A stretch of 64,000 nucleotides of DNA from Limimaricola sp964022235 (GCF_964022235.1 NZ_CAXHZL010000006.1:62001-126000); one strand, 5' to 3'. Positions 8,205 through 17,250 are shown, numbered from the stretch's first letter. Notes: generated by a model not told the origin, from the sequence alone. Program-made: numbers and translations.

Positions 8205-9044
8205 ATGTCCACCGCACGACACACACCGCTCAATTCGGTCGCGGCCCATGCGGCGCTGATCACCTATACGCTGATCGCGCTGTTCCCGGTCTTCGTCATC
8301 GTCATCAACAGCTTCAAGGCGCGCCGCGCGATCTTCCGCGAGCCGCTGGCATTGCCGGATGCCGAAAGCTTCAGCCTGATCGGCTACCAGACGGTGATGA
8401 AGCAGGGCGATTTCTTCCTCTACTTCCAGAACTCCCTCATCGTCACCGTGGCCTCGCTGTTCTTCATCCTGCTGTTCGGCGCAATGGCGGCCTTCGCGCT
8501 GGCCGAGTACCGGTTTCGCGGCAACACGCTGATGGGGCTCTACCTCGCGCTCGGCATCATGATCCCGATCCGCATCGGTACGGTGGCGATCCTGCAGATG
8601 ATGGTGGCGACGGGGCTGGTGAACACGCTTTGGGCGCTGATCCTCGTCTACACCGCCCAAGGCCTGCCGCTCGCGGTGTTCATCCTGTCGGAGTTCATGC
8701 GGCAGGTGTCTGACGACCTGAGGAACGCAGGCCGCATCGACGGACTCAGCGAATACAAGATCTTCTTTCGCCTCGTGCTGCCCTTGGTGCGCCCCGCCAT
8801 GGCGACGGTGGCAGTGTTCAACATGATCCCGATCTGGAACGATCTGTGGTTTCCGCTGATCCTCGCCCCGGCCGAGGAGGTAAAGACGCTCACCCTCGGC
8901 TCACAGGTGTTCATCGGCCAGTTCGTGACCGACTGGAACGCGGTGCTCTCGGCGCTCAGCCTCGCGATCTTGCCGGTGCTGGTGCTCTACGTCATCTTCT
9001 CGCGGCAGTTGATCCGCGGCATCACCTCGGGAGCCGTCAAATGA
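8205..9044 (+). CDS. Sugar ABC transporter permease (MalG/UgpE type)
   Basis: A 279-residue permease with six predicted membrane segments, starting NSVAAHAALITYTLIALFPV. The EAA loop reads DLRNAGRIDGLSEYKIFFRLVLP around residue 185. GGAGGG lies just upstream of the ATG. The stop overlaps the next gene start (ATGA), so it is translationally coupled to the oxidoreductase. Confidence 0.9.
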   Translation: MSTARHTPLNSVAAHAALITYTLIALFPVFVIVINSFKARRAIFREPLALPDAESFSLIGYQTVMKQGDFFLYFQNSLIVTVASLFFILLFGAMAAFALAEYRFRGNTLMGLYLALGIMIPIRIGTVAILQMMVATGLVNTLWALILVYTAQGLPLAVFILSEFMRQVSDDLRNAGRIDGLSEYKIFFRLVLPLVRPAMATVAVFNMIPIWNDLWFPLILAPAEEVKTLTLGSQVFIGQFVTDWNAVLSALSLAILPVLVLYVIFSRQLIRGITSGAVK

Positions 9045-10087
9045 CCCAACGCGTCCTCATCGCCGGGCTTGGCAACATGGGGCTGAGCCACGCGCTGGCC
9101 CATCACGCCCACCCGGACAGCGAGATCGTAGGGCTGGTGAACCGTTCGGCGCGCGCCCTTCCCGACGCGCTCGCCCCCTATCCGCTCTTCACCGATTACG
9201 ACACGGCCCTGGCCAAGACACGCCCCGATGTCGTGGTCATCGCCACCTATTCCGACAGCCATGCCGATTATGCCTGCGCCGCGATGCGCGCGGGCGCGCA
9301 TGTCTTCGTCGAAAAGCCGCTCGCCACCACCGTGGCCGATGCGACCCGCGTGGTGGATTGCGCACGCAAGACCGGGCGCAAGCTCGTCGTCGGCTACATC
9401 CTGCGCCATCACCCGAGCTGGCAGCGGCTGATCGAGGAGGCGCGGACTTTGGGCGGGCCATATGTGTTCCGGCTCAACCTCAATCAACAGTCCTCGGGCG
9501 CTACCTGGGAGACGCACAAAGCCCTGATGCAGACCACCTCGCCCATCGTCGATTGCGGCGTTCACTACGTCGACGTGATGTGTCAGGTGACCGACGCGCG
9601 GCCCTTGCGAGTGCATGGCATCGGGCTTCGGCTCAGCGACGAAATCCCCGAAGACATGTACAACTATGGCCAGTTTCAGGTGGTCTTCGAAGATGGCTCG
9701 GTCGGTTGGTACGAGGCGGGCTGGGGGCCGATGATGTCCGAGACCGCGAGCTTCGTGAAGGACATCGTCTCGCCCAACGGATCGGTTTCGATCGCCGAGG
9801 GCAACACCGGGGCTTCGGATGACGTGGACGGCCACACCAAGGTCGGCGCGATTCGGCTGCACCGCCCCGATGGTGACCGCATCATGGAGATGCCCGACGA
9901 GCCGGGCCATCAGGCGCTGTGCGACGCCGAGCAGGCCTATCTGCTGCGCGCCATCGCCCAAGACATCGACCTGACCCGCCACATGCGTGACGCCGTGCAA
10001 TCGCTGCGCATCTGCCTCGCCGCCGACCACAGCATCCGCACCGGCCAGCCTGTTGATCTGCTTGTCGATCTGGAGGAGACCCCATGA
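9041..10087 (+). CDS. Gfo/Idh/MocA-family oxidoreductase
   Basis: A 348-residue NAD(P)-dependent dehydrogenase. The N-terminal Rossmann fold opens with VLIAGLGNMGLSHA, the EKPLATT motif (EKP, cofactor/substrate site) is at about residue 90, and the C-terminal alpha/beta domain carries VDCGVHYVDVM with the conserved His. It starts at 9041, overlapping the permease stop by four bases, and ends by overlapping the ATPase start. Its substrate is probably the imported sugar or a derivative; enzymes of this family oxidise or epimerise sugars at several positions, so the exact reaction cannot be read from sequence. Confidence 0.87.
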   Translation: MTQRVLIAGLGNMGLSHALAHHAHPDSEIVGLVNRSARALPDALAPYPLFTDYDTALAKTRPDVVVIATYSDSHADYACAAMRAGAHVFVEKPLATTVADATRVVDCARKTGRKLVVGYILRHHPSWQRLIEEARTLGGPYVFRLNLNQQSSGATWETHKALMQTTSPIVDCGVHYVDVMCQVTDARPLRVHGIGLRLSDEIPEDMYNYGQFQVVFEDGSVGWYEAGWGPMMSETASFVKDIVSPNGSVSIAEGNTGASDDVDGHTKVGAIRLHRPDGDRIMEMPDEPGHQALCDAEQAYLLRAIAQDIDLTRHMRDAVQSLRICLAADHSIRTGQPVDLLVDLEETP

Positions 10088-11079
10088 CCGCACTCACGCT
10101 CGAAAAGGTGAGCAAGTCTTTTGGCAAGGTGCAAGTGCTGCACGACATCGATCTCACCGTCGAGGAAGGCGAGTTCGTGGTCTTCGTCGGCCCTTCGGGC
10201 TGTGGCAAGTCGACTCTGTTGCGGGTCATCGCGGGGCTGGAGGACGCGACCTCGGGCCGGGTCGAGATCGCCGGGGCCGACGTCACGCGCACGCCTCCCG
10301 CCAAGCGTGGCATCGCCATGGTGTTCCAGAGCTACGCGCTCTACCCGCATCTCGATGTGCGCGGCAACATGGCGCTGGGGCTGCGGCAGGAGGGCCAGCC
10401 GAAGGCGGTGATCGAGGAGCGCATCGCGGAAGCGGCGCGGATGCTGGAGCTTGGCCCCTATCTCGACCGACGCCCCTCCGAGCTTTCGGGCGGCCAACGC
10501 CAACGCGTCGCCATCGGCCGTGCCGTGACGCGCCAGCCCAAACTGTTTTTGTTCGACGAACCATTGTCGAACCTCGATGCGGCGCTGCGCATGAACACCC
10601 GCATCGAGATCGCGCAGCTGCACCGGACGCTCGGGGCGTCGATGATCTACGTCACCCACGATCAGACCGAGGCGATGACTCTTGCCGATCGGATCGTGGT
10701 GCTGCGCGACGGCAGGGTCGAGCAGGTGGGCGCGCCGATGGAGCTCTACAACAATCCCGCCAACCGCTTTGTCGCGGGCTTTCTCGGCGCACCGTCGATG
10801 AATTTTCTGGCGCCCGTGTCGGACGCGCCCGAGGGTGCCGTTCTGGGCATCCGCCCCGAACATCTGCGCCCCGATCCCAAAGGTCCGATCCGCGGCAGGA
10901 TCACCCATGTCGAGCGCTTAGGCGGCGACACCAACATCGTGGTCGGCACCGAGGCCGGCGCGCAGGCGACGATCCGCATGTTCGGCCAACACGCTGCCAA
11001 GGTCGGCGAGGGGATCGCGATGGGGTTCGACCCCGCGCATGGCTTTCTGTTCGACGCCGGGGGGCAACGGTTGCGCTAG
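10084..11079 (+). CDS. Sugar ABC transporter ATP-binding protein (MsmX/UgpC/MalK type)
   Basis: A 331-residue ATPase. Walker A GPSGCGKSTLLRVIAGLE is near residue 40, the Q-loop FQSYALYPHLDV, signature LSGGQRQRVAIGRA, Walker B LFLFDEPLSNLDAALR and the switch His in VTHDQTEAMT. A shortened C-terminal TOBE-like regulatory domain (GIRPEHLRPDP) follows. The start overlaps the oxidoreductase stop (ATGA). It is the last gene of the murQ operon and supplies energy for the two permeases upstream. Confidence 0.93.
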   Translation: MTALTLEKVSKSFGKVQVLHDIDLTVEEGEFVVFVGPSGCGKSTLLRVIAGLEDATSGRVEIAGADVTRTPPAKRGIAMVFQSYALYPHLDVRGNMALGLRQEGQPKAVIEERIAEAARMLELGPYLDRRPSELSGGQRQRVAIGRAVTRQPKLFLFDEPLSNLDAALRMNTRIEIAQLHRTLGASMIYVTHDQTEAMTLADRIVVLRDGRVEQVGAPMELYNNPANRFVAGFLGAPSMNFLAPVSDAPEGAVLGIRPEHLRPDPKGPIRGRITHVERLGGDTNIVVGTEAGAQATIRMFGQHAAKVGEGIAMGFDPAHGFLFDAGGQRLR

Positions 11080-11227
11080 GCGGCACGGGGTCAGGGGGTG
11101 AACCGCGAATGCGGACCCCGCGACGGTCCATGCGGCGTCCCACCGCCGACCGGTCGCGACCCAGTGCTTGCGCGGGGGGCGTCAGGTTTGGCCGGGGATG
11201 CTCCCCCTCTTTGATCCGCACCCCGCA

Positions 11228-11248
11228 CGGCTCGCATCGTGCGAGCCG
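11228..11248. terminator. Perfect hairpin between convergent operons
   Basis: CGGCTCGCA and TGCGAGCCG form a perfect 9-bp stem with a TCG loop, 17 bp past the stop of the minus-strand GntR gene and 149 bp past the ATPase stop on the plus strand. It has no T-run, so it may be a weak or Rho-assisted bidirectional terminator. The rest of the gap 11080-11265 shows nothing recognisable. Confidence 0.55.
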
Positions 11249-11265
11249 CCCGCCCTGCTCGGAGC

Positions 11266-11961
11266 CTACTCGGCCTTTGCCTCCACCTCGTGACGTCGCA
11301 CACGCAGCATCGTGCTCGATACCGAAAGCAGATGCCGCTCCATTTCCGCGGCGGCCTCGGACGGGCGGCGGCCGGCGATATGGGCAAAGAGATCCTGATG
11401 CTGTCGGCCCAGAGCAGCGATCCGGTCGGTCGAAAACGTCTCGCGCCGTCGGTCCGTCCATTGCGCGTGCCGCCGCACCGAGCGGATCGACTGGTGGATC
11501 GTCAGGAACAGCGGGTTGTGCGCCAGTTCGGCGATCTTGAAGTGAAAGATGTCATCGGCGGTCTCGTAAGCGCGCGCTTCGCCGGTCGACAGCGTCGCCT
11601 GCATCAGCCGCTCCAGCACCGAAAGCTCCTCGGAGGTCGCGCGCTGCGCCGCCAGCGCCGCCAGCGCCGGCTCGATCTCCATACGGACCTCCATGAGGTT
11701 GTGCGGCGTGACCTGCCGCACGAGGGTCTCGATGCCCACGCCTCCCGGGGGCGGCGCGGCGAAGGTGCCCTGCCCCTGCCGCCGAAAGATCGTGCCTTCG
11801 GCCTCGAGCACGTCGAGCAGAGACCTGAGCCGCCCCCGACCGAGCCCGAGCCGCTCGGCCAGCTGCCGCTCCGGCAACACCCTGCCATTGGCGAGAAGGC
11901 TCTCGTCGTCCAGCCCGGCGCGCAGCCGGGTCAGGATCCTGTCATCATCGCCTTCGGTCAT
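11266..11961 (-). CDS. GntR-family regulator, FCD/FadR type
   Basis: A 231-residue regulator. Residues about 25-75 form the winged helix (GRVLPERQLAERLGLGRGRLRSLLDVLEAEG, RRQGQGTFAAPP), and the rest is an all-helical FCD effector domain with the EVRMEIEPALAALAA and FHFKIAELAHNPLF segments that carry metal and ligand contacts. FCD regulators usually respond to organic acids. It is the last gene of the operon that starts at 20881; its ATG overlaps the TauE stop (ATGA), so it is probably an in-operon regulator of the gamma-glutamyl transport genes. Confidence 0.88.
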   Translation of the reverse strand: MTEGDDDRILTRLRAGLDDESLLANGRVLPERQLAERLGLGRGRLRSLLDVLEAEGTIFRRQGQGTFAAPPPGGVGIETLVRQVTPHNLMEVRMEIEPALAALAAQRATSEELSVLERLMQATLSTGEARAYETADDIFHFKIAELAHNPLFLTIHQSIRSVRRHAQWTDRRRETFSTDRIAALGRQHQDLFAHIAGRRPSEAAAEMERHLLSVSSTMLRVRRHEVEAKAE

Positions 11962-12791
11962 GCCAACTCCATCGCCCCGACAAGATCCCAGAGCATCCGG
12001 GCGGAGGTCAATGCCAGAAACAGCCCGAAGGACAGGCGCAATGCCCGCTGCGGGATCGCATGGGCGAGCTTCACCCCGACACCGGCAAAGCTGGTGGTGA
12101 GCGGGATGATCACGGCCACGGCAACGAGGTTGACGTATCCCAGCGAAAAAGGCGGCAGGCCCTCGGATCCGATCCCGGTCAACATGTAGATGATCGCGCC
12201 CGGCAGGCCGATCACGAAGCCGATCGCCGCCGAGGTGCCGACCGCGCGGCGGATGTCGTAGCCGAGAAAGTTCAGGAGCGGCACGCAGACCGTGCCACCG
12301 CCGATGCCCATCATCGACGACACCGTACCCGCAAACACCCCGAAGCCCGCCCAAGCCGGTCTCGAGAAGAACTTTGGCGTGACCTCGCCCTTGCGTCCGC
12401 GCAGCACCATGTCGGCGGCCACGACGGCGGCCACGACAGCAAAGACGCCGATGAGGATGCGCCCGTCGATCAACCCGCCGGTGAAGCTGCCCAGCACCAC
12501 GCCGATGAGGATCGAGGGCGCCCAGAGTTTCAGAAGCCCTGCGTCGATCGCGCCCTTCTTGTGATGGCCCCAAGCCGAGGACATCGAGGTAAAGACGATG
12601 GTGGCCAAAGAGGTGCCGACCGCGACCTGCATGGTCAGCCCCGGCTCCATGCCGGTGAGCGATAGGGCGAAATAAAGGGCAGGCACGATGACGATGCCGC
12701 CGCCGACGCCCAATAGGCCCGCGAGGATGCCGCCCGCGACCCCCGCCGCGACGGCGACGGCGAGAAGCGTGAGAATGGTGCCGAGATCCAT
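11958..12791 (-). CDS. TauE/SafE-family membrane exporter (sulfite or organosulfur anion)
   Basis: A 277-residue membrane protein with about eight hydrophobic helices and the glycine-rich repeats typical of the DUF81/TauE/SafE family: GGILAGLLGVGGGIVIVPAL at the N-terminus and SSMMGIGGGTVCVPLLNFLGY in the second half. Members export sulfite, sulfoacetate or related anions during organosulfur catabolism. Start ATG 12791 opens the first membrane segment and leaves one base after the DUF1028 stop. Its place behind gamma-glutamyltransferase suggests removal of sulfite or a sulfur by-product, which is inference. Confidence 0.88.
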   Translation of the reverse strand: MDLGTILTLLAVAVAAGVAGGILAGLLGVGGGIVIVPALYFALSLTGMEPGLTMQVAVGTSLATIVFTSMSSAWGHHKKGAIDAGLLKLWAPSILIGVVLGSFTGGLIDGRILIGVFAVVAAVVAADMVLRGRKGEVTPKFFSRPAWAGFGVFAGTVSSMMGIGGGTVCVPLLNFLGYDIRRAVGTSAAIGFVIGLPGAIIYMLTGIGSEGLPPFSLGYVNLVAVAVIIPLTTSFAGVGVKLAHAIPQRALRLSFGLFLALTSARMLWDLVGAMELA

Positions 12792-12792
12792 G

Positions 12793-13542
12793 TCAGGCCC
12801 CCGTCTCGGTCGCGCGGGATCGCGAGACGCGGCCTTCGGCGGCGCGGCGGGCCTCGGCCTGCGCGATGGCGCGGTCGATCGGCGCGCGGTCGGTGGTGCC
12901 CGAGAAATTCTCGGCCGTGGGCATCGCGCCCGCGACATGCAAGTAGCGCTCATCCGCCACGTCGAGCAGGCGGCGCAGTTCGGCCAGCGGATCCGGGTCG
13001 TCGTCCACGCGCAGTGACAGGAAGGCATAGTCCTGCCCACGATGCACAGTGAGCCCGCCGGCCTGACGGCCCCGCTTGTCGCCGCCCGCGCGCTCGCCTG
13101 CCTCCATCGCATCGAGAAGCCGTTCGGCCATGGTGCCCTGCGACTTGATATAGGCGGCATAGGTCGCTTCCACGACCTCAGCGCCCGTCAGCATGTTGCC
13201 CGCCACCGAATGATGCGGCCCGACCAGATGCCCGGCCCAATCGATGCAGCCCGTGCCGGTATGGGCGACAAAACACCCTTGCGCATCCATCATGTGGCAC
13301 TGCCGGATGTCGCGGCCTTCGTCGCGGGCCACGAGATCGGCCAATACGTCCTCGGCGCTTTCGCCCGTGGCCAGCCGAGCGCGCCCCTCGACGCCCCACA
13401 TCGGATTGACGAAAGCCTGCGTCGCCACGGCGCAGCGCGCCCCGACATAAGGAACAGCCGCCCCGGCGGCGAAAAAACGCGAGGCGACGGCAATGCCGAT
13501 CTCGCCGGTGTCGGGGTCATGCGCAATGATCGAATAAGTCAT
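12793..13542 (-). CDS. DUF1028 protein, putative Ntn-hydrolase
   Basis: A 249-residue member of DUF1028. It begins TYSIIAHDPDTGEIGIAVASRF and has GARCAVATQAFVNPMWG and VGPHHSVAGNMLTG, the conserved family segments. The family is predicted to share the N-terminal-nucleophile hydrolase fold, and homologues are frequently found next to gamma-glutamyltransferases and peptide transporters; no reaction is established to my knowledge. Here the start abuts the ggt stop without a gap, so it may act on the same imported peptide or amide. Confidence 0.85.
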   Translation of the reverse strand: MTYSIIAHDPDTGEIGIAVASRFFAAGAAVPYVGARCAVATQAFVNPMWGVEGRARLATGESAEDVLADLVARDEGRDIRQCHMMDAQGCFVAHTGTGCIDWAGHLVGPHHSVAGNMLTGAEVVEATYAAYIKSQGTMAERLLDAMEAGERAGGDKRGRQAGGLTVHRGQDYAFLSLRVDDDPDPLAELRRLLDVADERYLHVAGAMPTAENFSGTTDRAPIDRAIAQAEARRAAEGRVSRSRATETGA

Positions 13543-15327
13543 TCAGCGGCCCACCGCATAGGCCTGCATCAGCCGCGGCGTGGCGGCCGCGCGCAACAGC
13601 CCGTCCGGCTCGCGCAGCGCCGCCGTCAGGCGTCCGACGCTCCAGGGTTCGGCCACGGTCACCTTGTGGCCGCGCGCGCGCAGGGCCTCGATCACCTCCT
13701 CACCTACCGAAGGCTCGATCATCATCTCGCCGGGCTTGCATTCGCGCGGGTAGAACGAGCCTTGGAAATGCATCGAATGGAACAGCGGCGCGTCCATGCC
13801 CTCCTGCAGATCGAGCCCGTGGTGCACGAAACGCAGGAACCACACCAATTGCCACTGGTCCTGCTGATCGCCGCCGGGCGTGCCGAAGACCATCGCGCGC
13901 CCGTCCTTTTCGGCGAGGCTCGGCGTCAGCGTGGTGCGCGGGCGGCGGCCCGGAGCGAGCGAAGTGGGCAGGCCCTCGTCGAGCCAGAACATCTGGGCGC
14001 GCGAGTTCAATGGAAAGCCGAGGCCCGGGATCACGGGCGAGCTCTGCAGCCAGCCGCCCGAGGGGGTCGCCGCGACCATGTTGCCCCAGCGGTCGATCAC
14101 ATCGAGATGCACAGTATCGCCGCGCTTTTCCGACAGGTGCGCCATAGTCGGCTCCTGCGGTGCGGCCTCGGGGTTGCGGTCGAAGTCGCGGGAGGCGCGC
14201 TCGATCGCGGCGTCAGCCTGATGTTCGAAACCTGGAATCCGACCGGGGCGCTGCTCCAGCGAGGCGGCGTCCGAGATCAGCTTGGCGCGCTCGGCACCAT
14301 AGGCATCCGACAGAAGAACCTCCATCGGGATGTCGGACTGTGCCGGGTCGCCGTAATAGGCCTCGCGGTCGGCATAAGCGAGCTTCATCGCCTCGATCAC
14401 CACATGCACGAATTCCGCCCCGTTGGGGTCCATCGCGGCAAGGTCGAATTTCTTCAGGATCGACAGCGCCTGCAACAGCACCGGCCCCTGCCCCCACGGC
14501 CCGGTCTTGTGGACGGTCCAGCCGTGGTAATCGATCGAGACCGGTGCCTCGTAGCTCGCCCGCCAGCCCGCCATGTCCGCCTTGGTCAGAACACCGCGGT
14601 TTTTGCGCTCGGACACGTCGTGCACCTCGGCATCCTTGAGGTAGTCGGCCACGGCGTCGGCCACGAAGCCCTCGGCCCACATCGCGCGAGCCGTATCGAT
14701 GCGCGCCTCGCGGCTTTCGCCACCGGCCTCGGACAGCCGCTCGTAGGTGTCGGCGAGGTCGGGGTTGCGAAACAGCTCATGCGCCTCGGGCGCACGGCCG
14801 CCCGGCGCCCAGACCTCGGCGGAGGTCGGCCATTCGGCCTCGAAATACTCAACCAGACCCTGCATCGTCGCCGCCACGCGCGGCAGCACCGGGTGGCCGT
14901 CGCGGGCATAATCGATGGCCGGGCGCATGACGTCGGCGATCTCCATCGTGCCGTGATCGCGCAGCATCAGCATCCAGCCGTCGAAGGCCCCGGGGATCAC
15001 CGTGGCCAGAAGCCCGGTGCCGGGGATGAGGTCGAAGCCCTGCGCCTTGTAGTGCTCGATCGTGGCCCCTGCGGGAGCCGGCCCCTGGGCGCAGATCACC
15101 TCGACCTTGCCAGTCTTGGCGGATTTGAACACCACCGGCAGGTCGCCCGCCGGGCCGTTGAGATGCGGCTCCACCACCTGCAGCACGAGGCCGGTGGCGA
15201 CGGCGGCGTCAAAGGCGTTGCCGCCACGCTCGAGGATGCCCATGCCGACGGCGGAGGCGATCCAGTGGGTCGAGGCGACGGCCCCGAAGGTGCCGCGGAT
15301 CTCGGGGCGGGTGGTGAAAGCGGTCAT
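13543..15327 (-). CDS. ggt: Gamma-glutamyltransferase/hydrolase family protein
   Basis: A 594-residue Ntn-hydrolase of the gamma-glutamyltranspeptidase family. The autocatalytic Thr is T405 in KRGDTVHLDVID, followed by GNMVAATPSGG with the oxyanion region and a TLTPSLAEKDGR segment. Signatures ILERGGNAFDAAVATGL (residues 32-47) and EPHLNGPAGD are near the N-terminus. No signal peptide is visible, unlike the periplasmic E. coli enzyme, so it would act in the cytosol on compounds brought in by the peptide transporter encoded directly upstream. Substrate could be glutathione, another gamma-glutamyl amide, or a related acylase substrate. Confidence 0.9.
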   Translation of the reverse strand: MTAFTTRPEIRGTFGAVASTHWIASAVGMGILERGGNAFDAAVATGLVLQVVEPHLNGPAGDLPVVFKSAKTGKVEVICAQGPAPAGATIEHYKAQGFDLIPGTGLLATVIPGAFDGWMLMLRDHGTMEIADVMRPAIDYARDGHPVLPRVAATMQGLVEYFEAEWPTSAEVWAPGGRAPEAHELFRNPDLADTYERLSEAGGESREARIDTARAMWAEGFVADAVADYLKDAEVHDVSERKNRGVLTKADMAGWRASYEAPVSIDYHGWTVHKTGPWGQGPVLLQALSILKKFDLAAMDPNGAEFVHVVIEAMKLAYADREAYYGDPAQSDIPMEVLLSDAYGAERAKLISDAASLEQRPGRIPGFEHQADAAIERASRDFDRNPEAAPQEPTMAHLSEKRGDTVHLDVIDRWGNMVAATPSGGWLQSSPVIPGLGFPLNSRAQMFWLDEGLPTSLAPGRRPRTTLTPSLAEKDGRAMVFGTPGGDQQDQWQLVWFLRFVHHGLDLQEGMDAPLFHSMHFQGSFYPRECKPGEMMIEPSVGEEVIEALRARGHKVTVAEPWSVGRLTAALREPDGLLRAAATPRLMQAYAVGR

Positions 15328-15351
15328 TTGGATAACTCTCGTTCTTGGTAT

Positions 15352-16254
15352 TCAGTGTTCGCGCGGGTCGAGCGCGTCGCGCAACCCGTCGCCCAGAAGG
15401 TTGAAGCCCAGCACCACGAGGAAGATCGCGATGCCCGGCCAGAGCGCCATCCAGGGCGCCTGGCTCAGGAAGTTCTTGGCGGTGTTGAGCATCGAGCCCC
15501 AGGACGGCGCGGGTGGCTGCTGGCCGAGGCCGAGGAACGACAGCGAGGCCTCGGCGATGATCGCGGTGGCGATGGTCAGCGTCGCCTGCACCAGCACCGG
15601 GGGCAGAATGTTCGGAAAGATGTAGCGGCGCAGGATTTTTGGCGTCGACAGCCCGATCGCATGCGCGCCTTCGACGTAATCCTCGGCCTTGACCGAAATC
15701 ACCTGTCCGCGCGTCAGACGCACGAAGACCGGCGTGGCCGAGAGACCGATGGCGATCATCGCGTTGGTGAGCGACGGGCCGAGAAAGGCCGCGAGCGCGA
15801 TGGCGAGGATCAGGAACGGGACAGCGAGCAGCGCCTCGGTGCAGCGCGAGATGATGCCATCGGTCCAGCCACCGAAATAGCCCGCGAGGATCCCTAGGGG
15901 CACGCCGAAGACCACGGCGATGCCAACCGAGATGACGCCCGCCATCAGAGAGGCGCGCGCACCCCAGACAAGGCGCGACAGCACGTCGCGACCGATCTCG
16001 TCGGTGCCGAGCCAATGCGCGGCCGAGGGGCCCTTGCGCACCGCGCCCCAATCGGTGGCGGTCGGATCGGGGATCGGCAGAAGTGGCGCGAAGACGGCCA
16101 TGAGCACGAAGAACCCCACCAGCACGCCGCCGAGGACGGCGGAGTTGTGGCTGCGGAACTTCTTCCAGACGCGGTTTTCGGGACGGGCCTGAAGCACCGG
16201 GTCGGCCATGACCTGCGGCTTGAGCGTGGCGGGGGTGGCGGGCTGGGCCATCAT
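15352..16254 (-). CDS. Peptide ABC transporter permease (DppC type)
   Basis: About 300 residues, beginning with a hydrophilic stretch and the first membrane helix LGGVLVGFFVLMAVFAPLL. DppC-type features are HWLGTDEIGRDVLSRLVWGARASLMAG, the EAA-loop region EGAHAIGLSTPKILRRYIFPNI, and the C-terminal NLLGDGLRDALDPRE. Two adjacent ATG codons (16254, 16251) are possible; the first overlaps the DppB-type stop (ATGA). Confidence 0.93.
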   Translation of the reverse strand: MMAQPATPATLKPQVMADPVLQARPENRVWKKFRSHNSAVLGGVLVGFFVLMAVFAPLLPIPDPTATDWGAVRKGPSAAHWLGTDEIGRDVLSRLVWGARASLMAGVISVGIAVVFGVPLGILAGYFGGWTDGIISRCTEALLAVPFLILAIALAAFLGPSLTNAMIAIGLSATPVFVRLTRGQVISVKAEDYVEGAHAIGLSTPKILRRYIFPNILPPVLVQATLTIATAIIAEASLSFLGLGQQPPAPSWGSMLNTAKNFLSQAPWMALWPGIAIFLVVLGFNLLGDGLRDALDPREH

Positions 16255-17204
16255 TGCTTCCTCAGGCGCGGGTTCAGGACGTAATAGGCGGCGTCGGCGA
16301 GGATGTTCATGACGATGAAGCCCATCGCCGTGATCAGCACGATGCCTTGGACCACCGCGTAGTCGCGGTTGAACACGGCATCGACCACCAGCTTGCCAAA
16401 GCCCGGAATGGTGAAGATCTGCTCGGTCAGCACCGCCCCTGCGATCAGCTCTCCGAACAAGAGCGCCGTCAGCGTGACGATCGGGGTGAGCGCGTTGCGA
16501 AACGCGTGCTTGAGGATCACCCGGCGCTCGTTGAGGCCCTTGGCACGCGCGGTGCGTACATAGTCGGACTTGAGCACGCCCAGCATGGCCGATCGGGTGT
16601 GGCGCATCAGCGTCGCGGCGAGCGCCGTGCCCAGCACGAAGGCGGGCATAAGCATGGTCTTGATCGACAGCCACAGGTCATCGGAGGGCGGCACGTAGCC
16701 TGAGGCGGGCAGAAGCTGCCAGTTCACCGCGACCAGAAGGATCAGCATGATGCCGAGCCAGAAGTTCGGGATCGACAGGCCCGACAGCGCCACGACGTTG
16801 GCGATATAGTCGGTGATCGTGCCCTTCTTGACCGCCGAAAGGATGCCCGCCGGGATGCCGATCACCAGCGCGAAGACCAGCGCCATGAGCGCGAGCTGGA
16901 TCGTCACGGGAAGCTTTTGCGCGATCAGTTCCGTGACTGGCTGGTTGGTGCGCAGCGAGATCCCGAGATCGCCAGTGACCACGCCCTTGATCCAGGTGAT
17001 GTACTGCACCCAGACGGGATCGTTCATGCGGTATTTCTCGCGCAGGAATTCGATCACCTGCGGATCTCGCTCCTCTCCCGCCATGGCGAGGATCGGATCG
17101 CCCGGCAGCAGCTTCTGCAAGCCGAAGACGAAAATCGAGATGAGGATGACGGTCGGGATCGCGATGACGATCCGGCGCAGCAGAAAGGCGAGCATCAGGG
17201 GCAC
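16251..17204 (-). CDS. Peptide ABC transporter permease (DppB type)
   Basis: A 317-residue permease starting with the characteristic LRRIVIAIPTVILISIFVFGLQKLLPGDP helix. The EAA loop is VRTARAKGLNERRVILKHAFRNAL near residue 220, and GAVLTEQIFTIPGFGKLVVDAVFNRDY follows. ATG 17204 and 17195 are both possible. It partners with the DppC-type permease downstream, with which it overlaps by four bases. Confidence 0.93.
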   Translation of the reverse strand: MPLMLAFLLRRIVIAIPTVILISIFVFGLQKLLPGDPILAMAGEERDPQVIEFLREKYRMNDPVWVQYITWIKGVVTGDLGISLRTNQPVTELIAQKLPVTIQLALMALVFALVIGIPAGILSAVKKGTITDYIANVVALSGLSIPNFWLGIMLILLVAVNWQLLPASGYVPPSDDLWLSIKTMLMPAFVLGTALAATLMRHTRSAMLGVLKSDYVRTARAKGLNERRVILKHAFRNALTPIVTLTALLFGELIAGAVLTEQIFTIPGFGKLVVDAVFNRDYAVVQGIVLITAMGFIVMNILADAAYYVLNPRLRKQ

Positions 17205-17216
17205 CCGGAGGTTGGG

Positions 17217-17243
17217 GGCCGCGCCGCATCGGGCGGCGCGGCC
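17217..17243 (-). repeat. Intercistronic hairpin between binding protein and DppB-type genes
   Basis: A perfect 11-bp inverted repeat (GGCCGCGCCGC / GCGGCGCGGCC) with a five-base loop occupies most of the 46-bp gap after the binding-protein stop. There is no T-run. The placement is the same as the hairpin at 7213-7237, and an mRNA-stability or attenuating role is inferred. Confidence 0.75.
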
Positions 17244-17250
17244 GGTCGCA

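Noticed and set aside
13042..15897. 951-codon plus-strand open frame opposite ggt
   Set aside because: Antisense shadow of ggt, the DUF1028 gene and part of the DppC-type permease in high-GC DNA; composition is His/Arg/Gly-rich without any domain, while the minus strand carries clear families.
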